DNA of 64,000 nucleotides, from NCBI GenBank assembly GCA_002279065.1, contig NCKB01000002.1:62001-126000 (forward strand), read 5' to 3'. Positions 56,519 through 64,000 of the stretch are shown here, in pieces (the stretch's first letter is position 1; every line of letters starts with the position of its first letter). The stretch is from Lysobacterales bacterium 15-68-25 (GTDB lineage Bacteria; Pseudomonadota; Gammaproteobacteria; Xanthomonadales; Rhodanobacteraceae). Both the position numbers and the translations under genes were made by a program. The notes under the pieces were generated by a model that was not told the origin of the DNA, did not search any database, and saw only the letters and a program-made list of their open reading frames with translations.

Positions 56519-58354
56519 TTGCACAGCCCGCACTATCTCGAGACCGCGCTGGTGTTCCTCCTGGCCACGGTGATCGCTGTGCCGCTGACCAAGCGTTTTC
56601 GTCTGGGCGCCGTGCTGGGCTACCTCGGCGCCGGCGTGGTGATCGGGCCGCAGTTGCTGGGCCTGGTGCGCGATACCGACGGCGTGTCGACGATCTCCGA
56701 ATTCGGCGTGGTGCTGATGCTGTTCGTGATCGGCCTGGAGCTGTCGCCGCAGCGCCTGTGGGTGATGCGCCGCTCGGTGTTCGGTACCGGTGCGCTGCAG
56801 GTCGTTGCCAGCGCGCTGGTCATCGGCGGTATCGGCTACGCGCTGGTCGGGTTGACCGGCAAGGTGGCGGCGGTGGTCGGCGGCAGCCTGGCGCTGTCGT
56901 CCACCGCGTTCGGCCTGCAGATCCTGGCCGAGCGCAAGGAGGCCGGTTCGGCCTACGGCCGGCAGGCTTTCTCGATCCTGCTGTTCCAGGACTTGGCGGC
57001 GATCCCCCTGATCGCGATGGTGCCGCTGCTGGCCAGCTCCTCCGCGCGTCACGGCGTGGACCTGGTCGGCATTGCGCGCACCGTCGGCATCATCGTGGTG
57101 GTGATGGTGGGCGGCCGCTACCTGTTGCGCCCCGTGTTCCGCTTCGTCGCCAAGGCCAACGCGGTCGAGGTGTCCACCGCGACCGCGCTGCTGGTGGTGA
57201 TGGGTACCGCCTGGCTGATGGAGCAGGTCGGCGTGTCCTCCACGCTGGGCGCCTTCCTCGCCGGCGTGCTGCTGGCCGACTCGGAATACCGGCACGAGCT
57301 CGAATCGCACATCGAACCGTTCAAGGGCCTGTTGCTGGGCCTGTTCTTCATCAGCGTGGGCATGTCGATGGACCTGGGCCTGCTGCTGCACCAGCCATGG
57401 CTGGTGCTCGGCCTGGTGGCCGCGCTGCTGCTGGTGAAGGGAGCGCTGCTGTGGCCGCTGGGACGCACCCTGGGCGGACTGGATGGCGCCGACGCGTTGC
57501 GTTTGGCCGTGCTGCTGGCCTGCGGCGGCGAGTTCGCCTTCGTGGTGCTCAAGCAGGCCGGCGACCGCCATCTGCTGGAGCCCGGGCTGCACGGCGTGCT
57601 GGTGCTGGCGATCACGTTGTCGATGGCGCTCACCCCGCTGCTGGTGGTGGCGGCGGCCAGGCTGTTCGACAGGAAGGCCAGGGCGCCCGAGCGCGAGTAC
57701 GACGTGATCACCCCCGATGCGCCGCCGCGGGTGATCATCGCCGGCTTCGGCCGCATGGGCCAGATCGTCGGCCGCATGCTGCGCGCGCAGAACATCCCGT
57801 TCGTGGCGCTGGAATCGTCGGTGGAGCAGATGGACACGCTGCGCCGCTTCTCCAACACCTCGCTGTTCTTCGGCGATCCGGCGCGGCCGGACCTGCTGCG
57901 CGCAGCACAGGCGGACAAGGCCGAGGTGTTCGTGCTGGCCACCGACGACCCGCAGGCCAACCTGCGCATCGCGCGGCTGGTGCGCCGGCAGTTCCCGCAC
58001 CTGAAGCTGGTCGCGCGCGCGCGCAACCGCCAGCACGCGTTCCGGCTGATGGACCTGGGCGTGGACGAGCCGGTGCGAGAGACCTTCCATTCCAGCCTGA
58101 AGATGACCCGCAAGACGCTCGAGGCGCTGGGCATGCCCAGCGCGCAGGCGATCGACCGGGTGGAGCGTTTTCGCCGCCACGACGAGAAGCTGCTGAAGAC
58201 GCAGTACCTGGTCTACGACGACGAAACCCGGCTGGTGCAGACCTCGCTGGAGGCGCTCAACGACCTGCAGAAGCTGCTCGACGCCGACATGGCGCCGGAG
58301 GCCGAGCAGGAGCGGCGCAGCGCGCCGCCGGTGGGGGCGGTCGATCCGGACTGA
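56519..58354 (+). CDS. CPA2-family monovalent cation:proton antiporter (KefB/KefC-like)
   Basis: Inner-membrane potassium/proton antiporter of 611 residues with about twelve helices, then a cytoplasmic RCK/TrkA-N domain (about 405-520, NAD motif AGFGRMGQIVGRML) and a tail. The helix pair FRLGAVLGYLGAGVVIGPQLLG and LFQDLAAIPL are family hallmarks. Kef systems protect against electrophiles when glutathione falls; two GST genes are in the window but not adjacent. The start is TTG at 56519 with GAGGAG 8 bases upstream, since no ATG fits. It is divergent from the cyclase gene. Confidence 0.9.
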   Translation: MHSPHYLETALVFLLATVIAVPLTKRFRLGAVLGYLGAGVVIGPQLLGLVRDTDGVSTISEFGVVLMLFVIGLELSPQRLWVMRRSVFGTGALQVVASALVIGGIGYALVGLTGKVAAVVGGSLALSSTAFGLQILAERKEAGSAYGRQAFSILLFQDLAAIPLIAMVPLLASSSARHGVDLVGIARTVGIIVVVMVGGRYLLRPVFRFVAKANAVEVSTATALLVVMGTAWLMEQVGVSSTLGAFLAGVLLADSEYRHELESHIEPFKGLLLGLFFISVGMSMDLGLLLHQPWLVLGLVAALLLVKGALLWPLGRTLGGLDGADALRLAVLLACGGEFAFVVLKQAGDRHLLEPGLHGVLVLAITLSMALTPLLVVAAARLFDRKARAPEREYDVITPDAPPRVIIAGFGRMGQIVGRMLRAQNIPFVALESSVEQMDTLRRFSNTSLFFGDPARPDLLRAAQADKAEVFVLATDDPQANLRIARLVRRQFPHLKLVARARNRQHAFRLMDLGVDEPVRETFHSSLKMTRKTLEALGMPSAQAIDRVERFRRHDEKLLKTQYLVYDDETRLVQTSLEALNDLQKLLDADMAPEAEQERRSAPPVGAVDPD

Positions 58355-58384
58355 GCCGGTTCCCGCCTATTGATGGAGCGGGCC

Positions 58385-58407
58385 GGAGCCGCGGACCCCG
58401 CGGCTCC
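58385..58407. terminator. hairpin between convergent genes, possible terminator
   Basis: GGAGCCGCGG-ACC-CCGCGGCTCC is a perfect 10-bp stem with a 3-base loop between the Kef-type and ankyrin stops. It has no T run on either side, so it may only block 3'-exonuclease. Confidence 0.45.
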
Positions 58408-58431
58408 TCCGATGATCACTGCGGTCCGCCT

Positions 58432-61400
58432 TCAATCCGCCGGCTGCGCCGGTTGGCGCAGCGTCTGGCGCACGCTGGGAATGACAGTCGTGCCGCGGGC
58501 GGCCAGTTCGTGCGCGATGTCCACGTAGCCCAGGTGCCGCGCCACGTCGGCTGCGGTACGGCCGAAACCGTCGGCGGCGTTGCGGTCCGCACCACGGGCC
58601 AGCAGCACGCGCGCAGCCGGCAGCAGGGCGTGCATGGCACAGGCGTGCAGCGCGGTGACGCCGCGCTGGTCCGCATGTTCGTGCCGCGCGCCGGCATCCA
58701 GCAACACCGGCAGCAGCGCGCCGATGTGGGTGGCGTCGCACTCGCTGCCCGGGCGCAGCTGGGCACCGAGCAGCATCAGCAGCGGCGTCTTGCCTTCGAG
58801 GTCGGCGCGGTTCGCGTCGGCGCCGCGCTTGAGCAACACGTCGAACAGGCGGCGCGCGCGCAGGCTGTCCTGGCTCTCGAAGCCGAACTGTGCGGAGGCG
58901 TGCAACGCGCTGCGACCGCGGGCGTCCACCGCGTGGATGTCGGCGCCGGCCTCGAGCAGCCGCTCGACCAGTTCGGGATAGCCCATCGCTGCGGCGACCA
59001 TCAGCGCGGTGCTCTCGCCGGGCAGGCGCTGGTCCACCGCCGCGCCGCGTTCGAGCAGCAGAGCCACCAGCGGCTCCCGCCGCGCAGCAACGGCGGCACC
59101 AAGCGCGGTCATCCCGTTCTGTGCGCTGAGCGAGGCATCGGCACCGGCCTCGAGCAGTCGTGCCGCGACCTCGCGGTGACCGGCGCCGCAGGCGTGCAGC
59201 AGCGCGCTGGCCCCCTGTGCGTCGCGGCTGTCCACGGGCATGCCCAGCTCCAGCAAACGTTCCACCGCCTGCGTCGCACCGGCAGCAGCCGCGACCGGAA
59301 GGTCGGTCGCCCGCAGCACACGCCGCGGCAGCGACCAGTGGCCCCAGTCCAGCCATTGCTTGAGTTCGGCGTGCTCCATCGCCAGGCCCAGCGGCGTCTC
59401 GCCGTGGGCATCGCTGGCTTCTGGGTCGGCGCCATGTGCAATCAGCGACTTCACCACGGGCAGTGCCCGTGCTCCGCCGGCCAGTGCGGCGAACAACGGA
59501 GTGCGCCCGTGCGCGTCGCGGGCGTTCGGATCGCAGCCGCGAGCCAGCAGCGCCTCCACCATCGCCAGGTGTCCGGACGCCGCGGCCAGATGCAGCGGCG
59601 TGCGCTGGCGGGCATCGGGGCCGAACGGATCGGCGCCGCGCTCGAGCATCGCCAGCGGCAGGCCGAGTGCCTGGGCGTCGCCGTCCAGGTGCGCCAGCGC
59701 TACGCCGAGCAGGCCGGCGCCCGCCGGGGTGGCACCGGCAAGCAGCAGGTCTTCCACGGCTTCGGCCGAGGACGGCAGCCGTTCGAGCAGGGTGTCGAAC
59801 AGGCGCGGTCCGGCGGCGCCGTCGTCTGCGGCCACCCGGGCCTCGGCCGTCAGGCCGTGCTCGAGCAGCCAGCGTCGGGCGCCACCCTGACCCGGGGCGG
59901 CGAGTTCCTGGTACAGCCGCGCGAGTTCCGTTTCCGGCCATTCGCGTACGCGCTGCACGAAGCCGGAAACCACGGCCCAGTGCCCGAAGCGCAGCGCGTC
60001 GAGCAGATGCCCCGGTGTGTCCTCGCCGGCGGCGAGCGTCTCGGCGCTGAGGCTGGCCGGGAGCGGGGTGTCGGGGTCGAGCAGCGCGACCAGGTCCCAG
60101 CGCCCGCTCGTGGCGGCGTGGTCCAGCGCGCTGCGGCCGTCCGTGCCGACCGCTTTCGGATCGGCACCCAGCCCCAGCAGCGCACGCACCGTATCGGCGT
60201 GGGCATGGGGCGACTGGCAGGCCATGGTCAGTGCGTCGCGGCCGTGCTGGTCGCGCAGCGATGCGTCGGCCTCGGCCTGTGCGAGCAGTTGCACGATGCC
60301 GACCGCGCCGGCGCGGGACGCTTCCATCAGCGCGGTGCTGCCGTTGCGGTCGGTCATGTCGACCTCGGCGCCGGCCGCGCGCAGGGCGCGGGCGATTTCC
60401 TCGTGGCCTTCGGCCGCGGCGATCATCAGGGCGGTCCGGCCGCGGGCATCGGTGGCGTTGACGCTGGCGCGGTGCTTGAGCAGCAGGCGGACACCTGCCG
60501 GATCGTCGTCTGCGATACCGGCCGCGGCGACCAGTGCGGGCTCGCTGTCGGGCAGCTGGGTTTTGGCGCCGCGCTCCAGCAGGAACCTGGCCAGCGGCCA
60601 GTTGGCGGCACGGCAGGCGGCAGCCAGCGGGGTCAGTCCGGCACGGTTGGCGGCGTTCAGATCCGCACCGGCATCCAGCAGCATCGCCGCGACGATCGGC
60701 TCCTCGCTGAGCACGGCGCCGTGCAGCGGGGTGTTGCCGTCGGTATCGGCGGCGGTCGGGTCCGCGCCGTTGGAGATCAGCGTCATCACCGCCTCGGCCC
60801 GTCCGGACAGGCTGTCGCGGGTCGCCGCCAGTAGCGCAGTGAGGCCGCCCTGCGCGCGGTTCACGTCGGCGCCGCGGGAGATCAGCGCGCGCAGCAGCCG
60901 GATGTCGGGCAGCAGCGCGGCCAGCAGCAGGGCCGAGCGCTGGTCGCGGTCGGTCGGGGCGGGCGCGGTGTCCGGATCGGCCCCGTTCTCCACCAGCGCC
61001 AGTGCGCGCTCGACGTCGCCGTCGCGGATCGCGGCGAGCAGCGCGGAGGCCTGCTCGGGACTGCCCGCGGTGCGCTCGGCTTCAGTCAGGGGCGGAGCCG
61101 GTGCGCGCGTCGCCGGGGTGGGGCGGTCCAGGTCGGCTCCTGCCGCCATGCGCGGGCGGTGGCGCTCGCACAGCAGGGCGCGCAGCGTGCGGTTGGCGAT
61201 CACCAGGCAACCCGCCGGCAGCAGCACCAGGCCGTACAGCACCATGGCGGCGGTCCGCAGCTCCGGCGGAAGCACGCCGTAGAGGCCGGTCAGAGCCAGG
61301 GCCAGGAAGGCCAGCACCAGCAGGGAAAGGGCAGCGGGGAGGAAATGCGTGAAGAAACGCTCTTCACGCGAGAGGTGGCGGCCGAACGCGATGCTCCGCG

Positions 61401-61854
61401 CGGTGGCGGTGAAGATCCACGAACCATCGCTCTGCGGCGGATAGGCGTCGTCCCAGACGAACACCAGGCCGAATGCGGGCCACAGCCGCCACAGCAGGCT
61501 CAGCGCGATCACCAGGGCGGCTGCCAGCAGCAGTGCCGCGCTCAGGCTCGGCGCCTGGCTCAGCTTCAGCATCGGCCAGGCGATCAGCAGGAACACCACC
61601 GCGACATAGGTGCTGAACATCACCAGGTGGGCGGCGCCGCGCCGGAGCGCGGTGCGTCCGAAGCGCGGCTCGGGATCGAAGCCTATCGCGTGGCATACCG
61701 CGGCCATGGTCAACGCGTTGGCGGCCAGCAGCGGGATCAGCACCAGCGGATGCGTGGTGGTCGCGGCGATCGCCACGGCGATCCATCCGGGAACGAACCA
61801 GGCCAGGGCCTGCAGGAGAGGTGGCGGTCGGCGCCGCGGCTTGGGAGCAGTCAT
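58432..61854 (-). CDS. membrane-anchored ankyrin-repeat protein
   Basis: Giant protein of 1140 residues. About six transmembrane helices occupy residues 14-222, with a charged loop at about 225-260. From about 262 to 1120 there are roughly twenty ankyrin repeats, e.g. NTPLHGAVLSEEPIVAAMLLDAGAD and RTALMIAAAEGHEEIARALR. A stretch near 565-700 departs from the consensus. The repeat half should face the cytoplasm as a protein-binding scaffold. A TATACT box 6 bases before the ATG with no Shine-Dalgarno suggests a leaderless transcript. No partner is evident. It converges on the Kef-type gene. Confidence 0.88.
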   Translation of the reverse strand: MTAPKPRRRPPPLLQALAWFVPGWIAVAIAATTTHPLVLIPLLAANALTMAAVCHAIGFDPEPRFGRTALRRGAAHLVMFSTYVAVVFLLIAWPMLKLSQAPSLSAALLLAAALVIALSLLWRLWPAFGLVFVWDDAYPPQSDGSWIFTATARSIAFGRHLSREERFFTHFLPAALSLLVLAFLALALTGLYGVLPPELRTAAMVLYGLVLLPAGCLVIANRTLRALLCERHRPRMAAGADLDRPTPATRAPAPPLTEAERTAGSPEQASALLAAIRDGDVERALALVENGADPDTAPAPTDRDQRSALLLAALLPDIRLLRALISRGADVNRAQGGLTALLAATRDSLSGRAEAVMTLISNGADPTAADTDGNTPLHGAVLSEEPIVAAMLLDAGADLNAANRAGLTPLAAACRAANWPLARFLLERGAKTQLPDSEPALVAAAGIADDDPAGVRLLLKHRASVNATDARGRTALMIAAAEGHEEIARALRAAGAEVDMTDRNGSTALMEASRAGAVGIVQLLAQAEADASLRDQHGRDALTMACQSPHAHADTVRALLGLGADPKAVGTDGRSALDHAATSGRWDLVALLDPDTPLPASLSAETLAAGEDTPGHLLDALRFGHWAVVSGFVQRVREWPETELARLYQELAAPGQGGARRWLLEHGLTAEARVAADDGAAGPRLFDTLLERLPSSAEAVEDLLLAGATPAGAGLLGVALAHLDGDAQALGLPLAMLERGADPFGPDARQRTPLHLAAASGHLAMVEALLARGCDPNARDAHGRTPLFAALAGGARALPVVKSLIAHGADPEASDAHGETPLGLAMEHAELKQWLDWGHWSLPRRVLRATDLPVAAAAGATQAVERLLELGMPVDSRDAQGASALLHACGAGHREVAARLLEAGADASLSAQNGMTALGAAVAARREPLVALLLERGAAVDQRLPGESTALMVAAAMGYPELVERLLEAGADIHAVDARGRSALHASAQFGFESQDSLRARRLFDVLLKRGADANRADLEGKTPLLMLLGAQLRPGSECDATHIGALLPVLLDAGARHEHADQRGVTALHACAMHALLPAARVLLARGADRNAADGFGRTAADVARHLGYVDIAHELAARGTTVIPSVRQTLRQPAQPAD

Positions 61855-61924
61855 CGGGCGAGTATAGAAACCGGAGAAGGGAACGGCGGTAACCCGGTGT
61901 TAACGGGAGCCGCTCGCGGCGTGT

Positions 61925-62215
61925 TCAGTGCGTGGCGTCGCCGCGAGGACCGCGATGGTAGTCGGGCTGGTGGCCGGCGAGGCCGTCGGCCGGTGGCAGC
62001 TGCAGGTGCCACCCGCGCTCGCGCAGGTTGGCCAGCACCTGCCGCGCATCCTCGAGGGGCAGGCGGCGGTTCTCGTCGAGATCCACCTCGAGGGCGAAGC
62101 GGAGCTGGCCGAGCAGCGTGGTCAGCTCCGCAGGCAGCAGGTCGAAGGCATCGCGGCGGGCCAGCCAGAGGTAGCTGTCCGCCTTGCGCAGGCTGGCGTA
62201 GACGTAGCAGTGCAT
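61925..62215 (-). CDS. YcgL domain protein
   Basis: Small cytoplasmic protein of about 96 residues in the YcgL (PF05166) family of gammaproteobacteria. The opening MHCYVYASLRKADSYLWLARRDAFDLLPAEL and the later DENRRLPLEDARQVLANLRERGWHLQLPP match. Function unknown. The ATG at 62213-62215 begins the domain; a GTG nine bases earlier is an alternative. It lies 70 bases upstream of the ankyrin gene on the same strand and is divergent from the FadL-type gene. Confidence 0.85.
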   Translation of the reverse strand: MHCYVYASLRKADSYLWLARRDAFDLLPAELTTLLGQLRFALEVDLDENRRLPLEDARQVLANLRERGWHLQLPPADGLAGHQPDYHRGPRGDATH

Positions 62216-62482
62216 GGCGATCACCGTCGTGCGGGATATAGGGAAGAAGACCGCGGCGGCGGCCCGACAAGCTTAGCAGTGCCCCCCCGGGAGCCTCCCG
62301 CCGCGCCGCCACGGCGAACCGGACGGCAGTCGGAAAGGTTTTGCTGCAACCGCACTTGCATTGCCCGGCGGGCAGTCGGCACAGTGCCGCGCGGGGACAT
62401 CAAACGCGCGTATGAAAATAACAACGCGAAGGGGTTCCCGCTACTCGTCCCGAGACGCATTCACGAACAGCAGGAGCAACCG

Positions 62483-63982
62483 ATGCAGATGTCCATCCGT
62501 CCTTTCCAGGTGGCCGCCCGGCCGCTCGCGCTGGCCGCGCTGAGCCTTGCCATTGCCGGCGCACTGGTGGCCCCGAACGCCGCCCATGCCAGCGCGTTCC
62601 AGCTCAAGGAGAACAGCGCGAAGGGCATGGGTCGCGCCTACGCCGGTTCGACCACCGCCGGTGGCGACGTCTCCGTCGTGGTGAACAACCCGGCCGCGAT
62701 GAGCGAGCTGGACGGCACCTACTTCCAGGCCGACGTCACCGCCATCAACTTCAGCGCCAAGTTCAGCGGCAGCGCGCACGACGTGCTGGGTCGCCCGATC
62801 AGCGGCGGCAACGGCGGCGACGCCGGCACCACGCTGCCGGTCCCGGCGCTGTTCTTTGCCACCAAGGTTTCGGACAAGGTGCACATCGGTGCCGGCTTCT
62901 CGGTGCCGTTCGGCTTCCAGACCGAGTACGACCGCAACTGGGTCGGCCGTTACAACGGCATCAAGTCCAAGTTCGAGTCGCTCGACGCCACGTTGTCGGC
63001 GTCGTACGACGTGAGCGATACCTTCGCCCTGGGCGTGAGCGCGATCGCGCAGCGCACCTCGGCCGAATTGACCAGTGCGATCAACTTCAACGCGATCGGC
63101 CTGCAGGTGCAGCAGGGCATCGCCCAGCAGACCGCCGCGGGCGTGGCGCAGATCGAGGCGGCCATCGCCGCCGGCCAGATTCCGGCGGCACAGGGTTCGG
63201 CGATGATCCAGGCCGCCGTGCAGCAGGGCCAGGCCGCCGCCGCCGGCGTCGCCGCGCTGACCCCGCAGGGTGTCGACGGCTACGCCCGCATCAAGGGCGA
63301 CGACTGGGGCTACGGCTACCAGGTGGGCGGCTTCTGGAAGCTCACCCCGAACGACAAGCTGGCGGTGAACTACCGCTCGAAGATCAGCCATCGCCTCACC
63401 GGCACCGGCAACTTCACCACCACGGCGGGTTACCAGCTGCTGCTGGCCAACCCGGCGCTGGCCGCCAGCCTGCCGCCGTTCGCCAACACCACCGGCACGG
63501 CCGACTTCACCACGCCGGCGGTGCTCAGCGGCAGCTACTGGCACCAGTCGGAGAAGTTCGGTTTCGGTATCGATCTGGCCTGGACCAAGTGGGACGTGTT
63601 CAAGAACCTCACGGTGAACTACGGCAACCCGAACCAGCCGCCGACCTCCGAGGTGTTCAACTGGCGCAACACCATCTATGCCTCGATCGGCGGCGACTAT
63701 TACCTCAACGACAAGCTGACCCTGCGCGGCGGCATCGCGGTGGACTCCTCGCCGACCTACAACGCGGTGCGCGACGTGCGCGTGCCGGACTCGACCCGCC
63801 AGATGGCCACGATCGGCTTGGGCTACAAGGCGAGCGAGCACTTCGAGATCAATGCGTCGTACGCGCACATCTTCGTGAACCAGGCGCACATCGACAGCAC
63901 CAGTTCGACCGGCGACGTGATCACCGGCAACTTCAACGACTATGGCAACCTGCTGAGCCTTTCGGCGATCTACAAGTTCTGA
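62483..63982 (+). CDS. fadL: OmpP1/FadL family outer-membrane long-chain fatty acid transporter
   Basis: Outer-membrane transport barrel of 499 residues that lets long-chain fatty acids and other hydrophobic compounds in. A signal peptide (about 1-36, ending AHA) precedes the FadL hatch SAFQLKENSAKGMGRAYAG and NNPAAM. The barrel runs to a terminal Phe (SAIYKF). An insertion at about 204-264, rich in Ala and Gln (IAQQTAAGVAQIEAAIAAG), is longer than usual and probably forms an extracellular or periplasmic helical loop. The ATG at 62483 has CAGGAG 7 bases upstream. The 267-base spacer before it holds its promoter. Confidence 0.92.
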   Translation: MQMSIRPFQVAARPLALAALSLAIAGALVAPNAAHASAFQLKENSAKGMGRAYAGSTTAGGDVSVVVNNPAAMSELDGTYFQADVTAINFSAKFSGSAHDVLGRPISGGNGGDAGTTLPVPALFFATKVSDKVHIGAGFSVPFGFQTEYDRNWVGRYNGIKSKFESLDATLSASYDVSDTFALGVSAIAQRTSAELTSAINFNAIGLQVQQGIAQQTAAGVAQIEAAIAAGQIPAAQGSAMIQAAVQQGQAAAAGVAALTPQGVDGYARIKGDDWGYGYQVGGFWKLTPNDKLAVNYRSKISHRLTGTGNFTTTAGYQLLLANPALAASLPPFANTTGTADFTTPAVLSGSYWHQSEKFGFGIDLAWTKWDVFKNLTVNYGNPNQPPTSEVFNWRNTIYASIGGDYYLNDKLTLRGGIAVDSSPTYNAVRDVRVPDSTRQMATIGLGYKASEHFEINASYAHIFVNQAHIDSTSSTGDVITGNFNDYGNLLSLSAIYKF

Positions 63983-64000
63983 TCGTCCCGGGTTGAGCCA

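Noticed and set aside
56758-60834. Open frame of over 1300 codons on the plus strand across the Kef and ankyrin genes
   Set aside because: It shifts between sense and antisense of two clear genes, has no motif and no plausible start region.

Overview
The window looks like a chromosomal segment of a high-GC gammaproteobacterium of the Xanthomonadales, most likely Rhodanobacteraceae (Rhodanobacter, Dyella, Luteibacter or Frateuria relatives). The evidence is the dense, GC-rich coding, the secB-gpsA pair, rpmB-rpmG, a Mg-type HemB, a large outer-membrane TonB-dependent receptor of the carbohydrate type followed by SapC, cupin and flavin-halogenase genes, and a glk/beta-glucosidase locus. The family assignment is an inference from gene content. 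No rRNA, tRNA, CRISPR array, transposase or prophage was seen.

Layout. 1-10.7 kb: small metabolic and stress genes (alpha/beta hydrolase, M1 aminopeptidase, two glutathione S-transferases, prolyl iminopeptidase, a secreted Tat-type phosphoesterase) plus a LysR gene and an Lrp/AsnC gene, each divergent from a likely target. 10.7-18.3 kb: ubiE with two small membrane proteins, a secreted amidohydrolase, plsB, a lipoprotein and an e(P4)-type acid phosphatase. 18.4-28.5 kb: AI-2E permease, Rep helicase, Lrp regulator divergent from a trans-sulfuration PLP enzyme, amino-acid-permease-like protein, thymidine kinase, mutM, a composite palindromic repeat and gnd. 28.5-31.9 kb: a tightly overlapping four-gene ABC export-like cluster resembling gldA/F/G plus a DUF4340-like subunit. 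32-42.8 kb: fatty acid desaturase, a saccharopine-dehydrogenase-like enzyme facing DUF4166 and DCC genes, rpmB/rpmG, secB-gpsA, a SNF2 helicase and small envelope proteins.

42.8-55.6 kb is the most distinctive part. A sugar operon (GH1 beta-glucosidase, glucokinase, HAD phosphatase) diverges from a MalK-type ATPase across a LacI-like operator; hemB follows. A perfect 20-bp palindrome then precedes a 1024-residue TonB-dependent receptor. Downstream come tandem hairpins, and then SapC, an Fe(II)/2OG cupin-like protein and a tryptophan-halogenase-like flavoenzyme in one tight unit, followed by the wreck of a second halogenase. The likely logic is sugar-controlled uptake of a glycan or glycoside through the receptor, cytoplasmic hydrolysis and phosphorylation of glucose, and an oxidative or halogenating step of unknown substrate. 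The link between these steps is inferred.

55.6-64 kb: a glutaminyl cyclase lipoprotein, a Kef-type cation/proton antiporter, a 1140-residue membrane-anchored ankyrin-repeat protein, a YcgL protein and a FadL-type outer-membrane transporter with an Ala/Gln-rich insertion. Every coding interval is close-packed; the only gene-free stretch over 300 bases is the rpmB-secB divergent spacer.
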